64,000 nt of DNA from JACMLD01 sp047602295 (lineage in GTDB: Bacteria > Bacteroidota > Bacteroidia > Chitinophagales > Chitinophagaceae): NCBI GenBank assembly GCA_047602295.1, contig JASGHP010000001.1:2294001-2358000 (forward strand), read 5' to 3'. Shown piece by piece: positions 1 to 7,757 of this stretch; positions within the stretch are counted from its first letter, which is position 1, and each line of letters opens with the position of its first letter. The position numbers and the translations under genes are program-made. The notes below the pieces were generated by a model. That model searched no databases, was not told where the DNA came from, and saw only the letters and a program-made list of their open reading frames with translations.

Positions 1-27
1 ATATAGAGTGGAGGCATGCAGTTAAAG

Positions 28-63
28 TGCTTAACACTTACAACCTAACACTTAACACTCAAA
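28..63. repeat. Intergenic word-repeat element
   Basis: A short stretch made of the words CTTAACACTT and CCTAACACTTAACACTC. It is closely similar to the element at 17008-17042 before parB. It belongs to the family of low-complexity spacer elements seen through this window, and here only the C/A-rich arm is inside the window. It lies directly before the EamA gene. Confidence 0.6.
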
Positions 64-72
64 TAAGCCTAT

Positions 73-999
73 TTGACAGAAACCAAACAACATAATTCCC
101 GTATTGCAGGCGCCGTGGCAACTTTCCTCGGCGCCGTGTTGTTTTCTACCAAAGCTATCATAGTAAAAAAAGCTTTCCAGGATATAAAGATTGATGCGCT
201 TTCTTTATTGGCATTGCGCATGATTTGCGCTTTCCCTTTCTACATAGTAATTGCATTATACAATAGCCGGAAAAAAGATGTACAGCCTCTAACCAAACGT
301 CAATGGATAAGCGTAATTGTATTGGGTTTGTTTGGTTATTATGCCAGCAGTTTGCTTGATTTTGTAGGATTGCAATATGTGTCTGCCGGTCTTGAGCGAT
401 TGATATTGTTTCTGTATCCAACTTTTACCGTATTTATCAATGCTTATTTTTTTAAGCTGAAAGTTTCCCGAATCCAGTTACTGGCGTTGGTGCTTACCTA
501 TACCGGCATTGCCGTTGCTTATATAGGACAATTGCATATAGAGACAGCAAACAGCAGTTTTTACTGGGGCAGCTTTCTTATTCTTTGTTGTGCTTTTACT
601 TACGCTATTTTTATAGCAGGCAGCGGAAAAATGGTGCCACAGGTTGGAACAGGAAGGTTTACATCTTATTCCATTTTGGCGGCGGCAGGAGGCGTATTTC
701 TGCATTTTACGCTCGCCGGCAACTACCAGGCTTTACATGCAGATAGTCGCTTCTGGGGTTACGCACTTTTGCTGGCAACGCTGGCCACTGTTATTCCTAC
801 ATTATTAATTTCCTACGGGTTAAAATCAATAGGTTCCAACAACGTAGCCATTGTTTCTGGTATTGGCCCGGTATCAACCATTCTGCAAGCGCATTGGGTA
901 TTGGGAGAAAGCATCTTTCCTGCACAGATAGCCGGCACTTTGCTGGTAATCACCGGGGTGTTGCTGATAGGCTGGAAAAGCAGGGTTGTGGCGGAATAA
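73..999 (+). CDS. EamA/DMT-family transporter
   Basis: A 308-residue polytopic inner-membrane protein with about ten hydrophobic segments arranged as two EamA repeats (about residues 12-150 and 160-300). The ends fit the family: an N-terminal GAVATFLGAVLFSTKAI helix and a final helix ending in GWKSR. Members of the drug/metabolite transporter superfamily export or exchange small metabolites; the substrate cannot be told from sequence. The start is TTG at 73, because an in-frame stop lies three codons upstream and the first internal ATG would remove the first helix. No clear ribosome binding site is visible, as is usual in Bacteroidota. It is followed by a tRNA gene with its own promoter-like element, so it is probably monocistronic. 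Confidence 0.85.
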   Translation: MTETKQHNSRIAGAVATFLGAVLFSTKAIIVKKAFQDIKIDALSLLALRMICAFPFYIVIALYNSRKKDVQPLTKRQWISVIVLGLFGYYASSLLDFVGLQYVSAGLERLILFLYPTFTVFINAYFFKLKVSRIQLLALVLTYTGIAVAYIGQLHIETANSSFYWGSFLILCCAFTYAIFIAGSGKMVPQVGTGRFTSYSILAAAGGVFLHFTLAGNYQALHADSRFWGYALLLATLATVIPTLLISYGLKSIGSNNVAIVSGIGPVSTILQAHWVLGESIFPAQIAGTLLVITGVLLIGWKSRVVAE

Positions 1000-1010
1000 A
1001 AAAAACCTTC

Positions 1011-1047
1011 TTTGCTGGTCGAGTTTATTTTTTAGCACCTATATTTG
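1011..1047 (+). promoter_or_regulatory. Bacteroidota-type promoter of the tRNA-Leu gene
   Basis: TATATTTG at 1040-1047 matches the Bacteroidota -7 consensus TAnnTTTG exactly. A TTTG lies at 1011-1014, but 25 nt upstream, longer than the usual 19-21 nt, so the -33 element is weak. Transcription would start near 1052, about 60 nt before the mature tRNA. Inferred from the consensus only. Confidence 0.5.
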
Positions 1048-1114
1048 CAGCCCGTTTAAGGGTATTGTAAAACAAGCCTTAGACGTAAAACCTGAAACTT
1101 TACACGACACACCT

Positions 1115-1198
1115 GCCCAGGTGGCGAAATTGGTAGACGCACTGTGTTCAGGTCGCAGCGTGAGCAATCATGTGATGGTTCGAATCCATTCCTGGGCA
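1115..1198 (+). tRNA. tRNA-Leu (anticodon CAG)
   Basis: A class II tRNA of 84 nt with a long variable arm. The acceptor stem GCCCAGG (1115-1121) pairs with CCTGGGC (1191-1197), followed by discriminator A1198. The anticodon stem CTGTG/CGCAG encloses the loop TTCAGGT with anticodon CAG at 1149-1151. The D-arm contains TGGTAGA and the T-loop contains GTTCGAATC. The 3' CCA is not encoded. It is followed at once by a rho-independent terminator, so it is a single-gene unit. Confidence 0.97.
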
Positions 1199-1205
1199 CT
1201 AACAT

Positions 1206-1243
1206 AAGCCATTGTAAAATCAATATTTTGCAATGGCTTTTTT
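1206..1243 (+). terminator. Rho-independent terminator of tRNA-Leu
   Basis: AAGCCATTG (1206-1214) pairs with CAATGGCTT (1231-1239), followed by a run of T. It ends the tRNA transcript 8 nt after the mature 3' end. Confidence 0.9.
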
Positions 1244-1300
1244 GTTTGCCATATTTTTAACGCTACATGAAACTATTTCATTTTCAATCTTAAGTTGCAT

Positions 1301-2035
1301 TCACTTAAAATTCCTTCCTCCATGAATCGCTTTTTCTTCTTTGGGCCTGGGTCTTTGTGAACGTTTATCTGGATTTGAAGGAATGGAGGTTTCATCTGGG
1401 AATGCAAGGGTCAATACAGGTAAGTTCTCTTGCTTACTCGGTGTTAAATGACGTAAGAAGCTGGAGAAATTATGGCAGGTTTGTACAATGACATGTATCA
1501 CTTCACCTTCTATTTGAAGTTTGCCCTCTACCATAATGAGTTTTGATTGCAGGATTACTTTACGAAAAGTATCAAAGAGTTTTTCAAAGATGACGAGGTT
1601 AGCGCAACCGGTTTCATCTTCTATTGTCATAAAGCAGATTCCGCTGGCTGTGCCGGGCCTTTGCCTTACCAGCACCAGCCCCGATACACGAACAAAATCA
1701 CCATCTTTACCTGATGCGAGATCTTTGGTAGTTTTTATATTTAATTGATTCAACCGCTCTCTTACAAAACTGACAGGATGTGCTTTCAATGAAAGGGAAG
1801 TGCTCGCATAATCTTCTATCACGTGTTCGGACAGACTCATGGCAGGAAGATTTTCGGCAGAAGCATCAGCTGTTGATTGTCCTTTGAAGATAGCTTCTGA
1901 TCTATCTTTTACAGTGATTTCCCATAATGCCTGTCGCCTGTCTAAGTCAATGGATTCGATATGCATCTGCATCCGCAAGTTTTTCAAGTGCTTTTGCCGA
2001 TATACCAATATCACGCAATGCATCCATGTTTGCAT
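1301..2035 (-). CDS. dnaE2: Error-prone DNA polymerase DnaE2, C-terminal part (frameshifted)
   Basis: This frame carries the C-terminal part of DnaE2, separated from the main part (1947-4520) by a frameshift. The family sequence resumes as SIDLDRRQALWEI at about 1955 and runs to the stop. It includes the OB-fold, with GLVLVRQRPGTASGICFMT and EDETGCANLVIF, and the typical tail ending GGRNFK. Residues upstream of about 1958 in this frame are not polymerase sequence, so this is not an independent gene with its own start. Removing one A from the minus-strand CGAATCC (plus 1952-1958) joins both frames as ADAYRSIDLDRRQ. Whether the frameshift is real or a sequencing error cannot be decided here. 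Confidence 0.85.
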   Translation of the reverse strand: MQTWMHCVILVYRQKHLKNLRMQMHIESIDLDRRQALWEITVKDRSEAIFKGQSTADASAENLPAMSLSEHVIEDYASTSLSLKAHPVSFVRERLNQLNIKTTKDLASGKDGDFVRVSGLVLVRQRPGTASGICFMTIEDETGCANLVIFEKLFDTFRKVILQSKLIMVEGKLQIEGEVIHVIVQTCHNFSSFLRHLTPSKQENLPVLTLAFPDETSIPSNPDKRSQRPRPKEEKAIHGGRNFK

Positions 2036-4520
2036 AACCGCTGTTTCTTTTTGTGATCAACAATTGCATATCATCTTCGCGCAATCCTTTTACCTGGCGA
2101 AAACCCAGCCTGAGTGCGCAATACTTGCCTGCTATTTCTTCCAATTTATTATCCCATGTGGAATGATTGATGTCTACCGGTCTTACTTCCACGCCATGTT
2201 TTTGTGCATCGATGATAATTTGCGCAGGCTGGTAAAAGCCCATGGGCATACTGTTGAGAAGGGCACAGGCAAAAATATCAGGGTAATAACATTTTATCCA
2301 GGCAGATACATACACCAGCAACGCAAAGCTTGCCGCGTGGCTTTCAGGAAAACCATAACTACCAAATCCTTCCAATTGCCGGAAAACCCGTTTAGCATAC
2401 TCTTCTGTATACCCATTTTTTTTCATGCCGGTAATTAGCTTTTGTTCAAAATGGGTAACCATACCTTTTGCTTTGAAAGTGGCCATGCTACGGCGTAGCT
2501 CATCGGCTTCCGCGGGTGAAAAGCCTGCCGCAACAATGGCTATTTTCATTGCTTGCTCCTGGAATAAGGGAACGCCTTTGGTGCGTTTTAGTATCTCACG
2601 TAATTCCTCTGAAGGATATTCTTCCGGCTCTTCACCATTTCTTCTGCGCAAATACGGGTGCACCATATCGCCTTGTATAGGTCCTGGTCTTACGATGGCT
2701 ACTTCAATTACCAGGTCATAAAAATTCTTTGGACGAAGCCTTGGAAGCATGGATTGTTGCGCACGGCTTTCAATCTGGAAAACACCGATGGTATCAGCAT
2801 GGCTGATCATTTCATAAACTACTGGGTCTTCGATTTTATTAATAGAAGCCAGTGTCCAGTTCAAACCATAATGTTGCTTTGCCTTATCGAAAGCTTTGCG
2901 GATACAGGTGAGCATACCCAAAGCCAACACATCAATTTTTAAAAAGCCAAGTGTATCAATATCGTCCTTGTTCCATTCAATACAGGTGCGGTTTTCCATT
3001 CTTGCATTTAAAATAGGGCAGAGATCTGAAAGCTTACCGTCTGTAATAACAAAGCCGCCGGTATGCTGGCCCAGTTGACGTGGAAAACCTATAAAGGCTT
3101 TGGTAAGCTGTAGTGTTTTGCGCAGGTGCTTGTCATTGGGGTTTAATCCCTGTTCGGCAATACGGTCACCGTTGAACCATTCGTCGGTAAACTCCCAGAC
3201 TGAAGCAGCAATGCGGTTGATAGTATCTACTGAAAGCCCCATCGCTTTGCCAACATCACGCAGTGCACCGCGTTGGTGTTGTTGGGTTACTGTAGCTACC
3301 ACCGCAGCCCTGTCTCTACCGTATTTTTCAAAAATATACTGCATCACTTCTTCTCGTCGCTCGTGCTCAAAATCTACATCTATATCAGGGGGCTCATTAC
3401 GTGCTGAAGAAATAAACCGTTCAAAAAGCAGATCAAACTTGGTGGGATCAACTGAAGTAATGCCCAGGCAATAGCAAACGGTAGAATTGGCCGCTGAACC
3501 CCGGCCTTGACAAAGAATATTTTTGGTACGAGCAAAACGCACAATATCGTATACTGTTAAAAAATATTCTGCATAGTTCATTTCCTGCATAAAGGACAAT
3601 TCATAATGTATTGCGTTTGTTATTTTGTCTGGTATGCAGTCGCCATACATTTTTTTTGCACCCTCCCATGCTAAACGGGTCAATTCTTCCTGTGGTGTAC
3701 GCCCTTCTGTGGTGATTTCTTTGGGATAACGATATTTCAACTCACTTAGGGAAAACTGGCAGGCATTGGCGACCTCCTGGGTACGTTCAATAGCAGCAGG
3801 GTATTGCCTGAATAGTCTTTCCATTTCAGGGATTGGTTTTAAAAAACGTTCAGCGTTTGCTTGTAAAAGATAACCTGCATTGTAAATAGTACATTTCTCC
3901 CGGATGCAGGTGACGATGTCCTGCAATTCCCTGCGTGCTGTTGTATGATAATACACATCATTGGTAGCTACTAAAGGAATTTGATATGTTTCTGCCAGTT
4001 GCTGGAGCCGGTACAATTGTTTAAAATCATCACCAGCATATCCGCGGGATGCATTAAGGTAAAGACTCGTTCCAAAAGCGGTTTTATATTCCTGCAGATT
4101 TTTTTTAAAGCTTGCATCAAAATCAAACTGCTCATTTAATGAGGCTGGCGGCAATACAATAAATAGTATGTCTTGCGCATATTGATAGACATCCGTTTTA
4201 TGTAAATGGCAACTTCCTTTCTCCGTGCGGCGATTGCCCAATGTGAGCAAGTTTGATAAACGCGAATAGCCATTGAGGTTAGTAGGATAGGCGAGCAGGC
4301 TTGCACCATCCAGCAAGTCAAGCCGGCATGCTGGTAGTAGACGGATATTTTTCTTTTGGGCGGCAGCATGCGCACGCACAATACCCGCAAGCGTGTTTCT
4401 ATCTGTTATAGCAATAGCTGAATAACCCAGTGCGGCTGCCTGTTCCACCAGTTCTTCCGGGTGGGAACCCCCGCGTAAAAAACTAAAATTGCTGGTAATC
4501 TGTAGTTCTGTATAAGACAT
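1947..4520 (-). CDS. dnaE2: Error-prone DNA polymerase DnaE2, main part (frameshifted near its end)
   Basis: An 857-residue product covering the PHP domain (about 1-250, starting ELQITSNFSFLRGGSHPEEL) and the C-family polymerase core. The catalytic acidic motif PDIDVDFEHERRE is near residue 380, and fingers/thumb sequence such as HAASFALLVYVSAWIKCYYP follows. DnaE2 is the translesion polymerase of the ImuA-ImuB-DnaE2 mutasome and inserts opposite DNA damage during SOS mutagenesis. The family is normally about 1050 residues. Here the frame ends early in LADADAYRIH, and the missing OB-fold lies in the next frame (1301 to about 1955). The gene starts 13 nt after imuB and is the last gene of the operon. 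If the frameshift is real, the protein keeps its catalytic core but loses the domains that follow the tandem HhH region. Confidence 0.93.
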   Translation of the reverse strand: MSYTELQITSNFSFLRGGSHPEELVEQAAALGYSAIAITDRNTLAGIVRAHAAAQKKNIRLLPACRLDLLDGASLLAYPTNLNGYSRLSNLLTLGNRRTEKGSCHLHKTDVYQYAQDILFIVLPPASLNEQFDFDASFKKNLQEYKTAFGTSLYLNASRGYAGDDFKQLYRLQQLAETYQIPLVATNDVYYHTTARRELQDIVTCIREKCTIYNAGYLLQANAERFLKPIPEMERLFRQYPAAIERTQEVANACQFSLSELKYRYPKEITTEGRTPQEELTRLAWEGAKKMYGDCIPDKITNAIHYELSFMQEMNYAEYFLTVYDIVRFARTKNILCQGRGSAANSTVCYCLGITSVDPTKFDLLFERFISSARNEPPDIDVDFEHERREEVMQYIFEKYGRDRAAVVATVTQQHQRGALRDVGKAMGLSVDTINRIAASVWEFTDEWFNGDRIAEQGLNPNDKHLRKTLQLTKAFIGFPRQLGQHTGGFVITDGKLSDLCPILNARMENRTCIEWNKDDIDTLGFLKIDVLALGMLTCIRKAFDKAKQHYGLNWTLASINKIEDPVVYEMISHADTIGVFQIESRAQQSMLPRLRPKNFYDLVIEVAIVRPGPIQGDMVHPYLRRRNGEEPEEYPSEELREILKRTKGVPLFQEQAMKIAIVAAGFSPAEADELRRSMATFKAKGMVTHFEQKLITGMKKNGYTEEYAKRVFRQLEGFGSYGFPESHAASFALLVYVSAWIKCYYPDIFACALLNSMPMGFYQPAQIIIDAQKHGVEVRPVDINHSTWDNKLEEIAGKYCALRLGFRQVKGLREDDMQLLITKRNSGYANMDALRDIGISAKALEKLADADAYRIH

Positions 4521-4533
4521 GGGCTAATCTTTT

Positions 4534-6033
4534 TCATGCAAAAAATCCATGTATAAACCATTGATAGGTTTTGTCGGCATCATAATGGCCCAAACGAAAT
4601 ATCCAATATCTTTTCCCTTTCTCATCTTCTACTGCATAGTAATCCCGGTGCTGACCCTGCTGTAGCCACCATTCCTGTTCTATGCGTTCAGGCCCGTCTG
4701 CTTTTCGGATAGTATGCAGTTGATCTTTGTAGCGGAAATGTAGTGGCGGGTAGTCAGGTATTGGCGCAGTAACCTGTATTGGTTCAGGGGGGCTTAACAA
4801 TTGTAACGGTCTCGGCTTTGCAGCATACCAATCTATTGTTACTGTTTCTTCGAGCGAAGCTGGTTTATAAGAGCGTTCAGGCCAGTAATGTGGATCGGGT
4901 ATATAGCGCTGGATAAGATGAGGACCAAACTTTCCTGCTAACCGGTCAAGTAATTCGCTGATACGTGGATCGTCAAGGGTAGCAACGCCAGACCATAATT
5001 TATTTTGAGCGGAGACTTGCTTTTCTGTTACGGGTGCTTCTAGTATAAAAAGCTCAATGCCCGGACCAGGTGCCATTTGTGGAAGCTGTATAGTAAACAA
5101 AGTAAAAAGATGCGCAGCATGCTGCGTAGGACGGAGAGTGCCCGTAGCTATTTCAGTAATGCTTCCGTCAATGCAATAACCTTTAAAAATAACTTTTCGC
5201 AATCCCTGGCCTTCCTGCTGCAGGCGAAGACACAAGGCATCCAATAAACGTTGCAGTGCCATTTCAATACCAGTGGCTGTAGCAATGGGCTCCAGGCACG
5301 GCAATCTTTCATAGTATAGCGGTAATGGTTGAACGCCGTTAATGTATTCCTCTTTTTCACCCAGCGCTTGTTGCAGCTTTTCCATAAATGCCGGTCCAAA
5401 ACGACGGAACAATGCCTGTCTTGGCATGGAAAGCAAGGGTTGAATTTGTCTCATTCCCAATTTATACAAGCGTTCTATATTCTCTGGTTCCAGGCGCAGT
5501 GCTTCTGGTGGTAAGAGCAATAGGGCAGTGGCCTGTTTTCCGCTTTCGATAATACCTCCATGTATTGTAAAATGCGCTATGGCCCAAGCTGCTCCAATAG
5601 TATCGGCCATGGCTATACGAGCGGTGTAACCACGTTGCTTAAAGCGTTTATAGATTTCAGTTACATAGTTGTGTTCACCACCCCAGAGATGACAACAGCC
5701 ACTGGCATTCAGTATTAATCCACCGGGCAGATCAACAGCTGCTATTGGTGTAAAACGGATGCACCATTCAGCCATTCTTTGTAGTAATGTTGTGCTCAGT
5801 GTGGTTGGCTCATCCTTTACAATCAATGCAGGAAAAATGGCGCGGGCATCTGCCAGGGCCATTCCTTTTTCTATGCCTTTTTGTTGAGCAATGGCGTTTG
5901 CAGCGTTTATTATTATTTTGCCGTGATCTTTTATAGTGAGTACAAAACTTTCGCCACATAGTTCTGGTTGACGGACGGTATACCAATCGGTTAGTAAAAA
6001 TGGGAACCATATAGAGACGAAACGACTTCTCAT
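4534..6033 (-). CDS. imuB: ImuB, Y-family DNA polymerase-like mutasome hub
   Basis: A 499-residue protein with a Y-family (DinB/UmuC) fold. The N-terminus (FVSIWFPFLLTDWYTVRQPEL) has hydrophobic residues where active Y-polymerases carry the first catalytic Asp. That is the mark of ImuB, an inactive polymerase that links DnaE2 and ImuA to the sliding clamp. The middle contains the palm region (AVDLPGGLILNASGCCHLWGG) and a helix-hairpin-helix region (KLGMRQIQPLLSMPRQAL). Its start codon overlaps the imuA stop by one base (TAATG on the minus strand), indicating translational coupling. dnaE2 follows after 13 nt. Confidence 0.93.
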   Translation of the reverse strand: MRSRFVSIWFPFLLTDWYTVRQPELCGESFVLTIKDHGKIIINAANAIAQQKGIEKGMALADARAIFPALIVKDEPTTLSTTLLQRMAEWCIRFTPIAAVDLPGGLILNASGCCHLWGGEHNYVTEIYKRFKQRGYTARIAMADTIGAAWAIAHFTIHGGIIESGKQATALLLLPPEALRLEPENIERLYKLGMRQIQPLLSMPRQALFRRFGPAFMEKLQQALGEKEEYINGVQPLPLYYERLPCLEPIATATGIEMALQRLLDALCLRLQQEGQGLRKVIFKGYCIDGSITEIATGTLRPTQHAAHLFTLFTIQLPQMAPGPGIELFILEAPVTEKQVSAQNKLWSGVATLDDPRISELLDRLAGKFGPHLIQRYIPDPHYWPERSYKPASLEETVTIDWYAAKPRPLQLLSPPEPIQVTAPIPDYPPLHFRYKDQLHTIRKADGPERIEQEWWLQQGQHRDYYAVEDEKGKRYWIFRLGHYDADKTYQWFIHGFFA

Positions 6034-6788
6034 TAAGCTATCCTTTGCAGTTCGGTAATAGTTTTTTTAGTTGTATTGCTTTCTTCAAAGTGATTGCCTT
6101 TCCATTGCATTTGCCAGGCGCCGGTTTTTCCATTTTTGACCTTCGACAGTTCGATATGCCAGTGCGGATGACCCAATCCCGGTAACCCATCTACAGCGTA
6201 GCTAGGCAGAGTGCTAATATGCCAGCGTGCAGTAGCAGCGGTTACACCTAAATGTTTAGGAGATTTGCGCAATAAAAAGCAAGTAGATTGACTTTTTTCC
6301 ACTGCAAGTTGCAGACGCCTGCTTTCTATAAAATTCAGGTCGCTGATCTCTGCAACTACGGCTGGTAATGCATTACATTGCAATGCTTGCTCTAAAGACC
6401 ACAACCTGTCTTTATGATTTTTCAGATGAATAAAGAGAATGCGTTGTGCGTCGATACCAAATCTTTTAAGGGCAGGTGGAAAGATGGCAGGACCAGTTGT
6501 AATCCATAACAATGCACAATTATTGCCAGCAATTAAAGATAGAAGTCCAGCTATAAAACCCCTGCTGGCATTGTTGTCTTCATTGGTTAATGCAACAAAC
6601 TCATGTACTGCGCTCAGCGGGAAGCGTTTTTCTGGAAAGGCTTGCAATATGCTTCCAAGACTACTGGCCAATTCTGGCTTGCTGGCTGTAGCTTTAAACC
6701 CCTGTAAAAAAAAGAGTTCTTTTTTAAGCGCTTCAATAGCCTGTTTTTTTGTACTTAGCTGGTCCATGGAAAATATACTTGGGCACAC
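6033..6788 (-). CDS. imuA: ImuA, RecA/SulA-like mutasome protein
   Basis: A 251-residue RecA-fold protein of the Bacteroidota ImuA type. Visible features are an N-terminal helix (STKKQAIEALKKELFFLQGFK), FPLSAVHEFVAL, and a degenerate nucleotide-binding region around GFIAGLLSLIAG. The C-terminal half contains ARWHISTLPS and GLPGLGHPHWHIELSKVKNG, seen in ImuA homologues. It is the first gene of the imuA-imuB-dnaE2 operon, which in other bacteria is induced by DNA damage. A conspicuous AT-rich palindrome lies 21 nt upstream of the start and is a candidate control site. Confidence 0.9.
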   Translation of the reverse strand: MCPSIFSMDQLSTKKQAIEALKKELFFLQGFKATASKPELASSLGSILQAFPEKRFPLSAVHEFVALTNEDNNASRGFIAGLLSLIAGNNCALLWITTGPAIFPPALKRFGIDAQRILFIHLKNHKDRLWSLEQALQCNALPAVVAEISDLNFIESRRLQLAVEKSQSTCFLLRKSPKHLGVTAATARWHISTLPSYAVDGLPGLGHPHWHIELSKVKNGKTGAWQMQWKGNHFEESNTTKKTITELQRIA

Positions 6789-6804
6789 AAAATACTAAAA
6801 TAAT

Positions 6805-6835
6805 TAGCAATAAAAATGCTATTTTTATTAGCATT
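6805..6835. promoter_or_regulatory. AT-rich palindrome upstream of the imuA operon
   Basis: AATAAAAAT (6809-6817), spacer GCT, ATTTTTATT (6821-6829) is a perfect 9+3+9 palindrome flanked on both sides by AGC, making a larger near-symmetric site. It lies 21-50 nt upstream of the imuA start codon, where an SOS repressor would act. It could instead be part of the terminator of the FtsX-like gene that ends at 6885. The operator role is inference. Confidence 0.4.
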
Positions 6836-6884
6836 GAGGTTCAATGAGATGGGCAAAAAAGTTTCTATTTATTTTCCGTGCTGG

Positions 6885-7757
6885 CTACTCTGTTCTGATG
6901 CTTTTAACCGGGTCGGCAAGTGCGGCAGAAATGGCTTTGTACCCCACTGTCGCCAGTGCAATCAGTGCGGATGTGAGTATCGCTGCTGCAAATACCAGCC
7001 AACTGAGCATAATATGGTTTTTAAACCCTTCCAGCCATTGGCGCATTAAAAAATAACCAATAGGGGATGCTATCAGGAACGCTATGCCCAACAGCAACAT
7101 AAATTCCCGGGAGAAGAGGAGTACGATGCTTCCGACGGAAGCGCCGAGTACTTTGCGAATGCCCACTTCCTTGGTTTTGCGAACTGCCATAAAGGATACG
7201 AGTCCATAAAGACCCAGGCAGGAGATGAAAATCGCGAAGAAGGCAGCAATCTTAAACAGGGTGGCTGCCATTGCTTCCGAGGTGTAAAAATGTGCTATTC
7301 GTTCATCAAGGAAACTCAGTTCGTAGATATAAGTGGGATAAGTCTTCGTAAAAGCTTTCTCCACCTGTGCCAGGGTTGATTTCAATTTTGTAGGATCAAG
7401 CCGAATTGCCAGCATACCGTAGGCTTTTTTGTAACTGCCGAGTGCCATTGGGCCGACACCTTCTTTCAAACTCCTGCTGTGAAAATCCTGGAAGACCCCG
7501 ACGATAGGATATTGTTGTGTACCATCGAAAGACAAAGTTTTTCCGATGATGTCTTTTTCGGTTGTACCCAGGCGTTTGATCAGCGTTTCATTGACCATCA
7601 GCTCCCGCATCGTATCGCTGGGGTAGGGGAGACGACCTGTTTTCAGTCCAATCCGAAAAGTCGACAGGTATCCTGTATCTGCAAACTGGAGGTCAACCAC
7701 AAAATCCTTTTTACAGGGCTGGCATTGTAATAAAAGTTGTTGTTGTTGCCGCCCCAA
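6885..7757 (-). CDS. FtsX-like ABC transporter permease, C-terminal part (frameshifted)
   Basis: This frame continues the permease that begins at 9322. The true sequence resumes at KKDFVVDLQFADTGYLSTF and covers the second extracytoplasmic (MacB-PCD-like) domain and the last four-helix FtsX domain, with EVGIRKVLGASVGSIVLLF. The first residues in this frame (MGRQQQQLLLQCQPC) are out-of-frame sequence. A run of five T at plus 7708-7712 (A on the coding strand) is one base short of joining both frames as ASPVKKDFVVD. Such large permeases in Bacteroidota are usually single proteins of about 800 residues with no ATPase gene beside them. Confidence 0.85.
   Translation of the reverse strand: MGRQQQQLLLQCQPCKKDFVVDLQFADTGYLSTFRIGLKTGRLPYPSDTMRELMVNETLIKRLGTTEKDIIGKTLSFDGTQQYPIVGVFQDFHSRSLKEGVGPMALGSYKKAYGMLAIRLDPTKLKSTLAQVEKAFTKTYPTYIYELSFLDERIAHFYTSEAMAATLFKIAAFFAIFISCLGLYGLVSFMAVRKTKEVGIRKVLGASVGSIVLLFSREFMLLLGIAFLIASPIGYFLMRQWLEGFKNHIMLSWLVFAAAILTSALIALATVGYKAISAALADPVKSIRTE

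Noticed and set aside
986..1207. 73-codon plus-strand frame over the tRNA
   Set aside because: It reads through the tRNA-Leu gene and its promoter.
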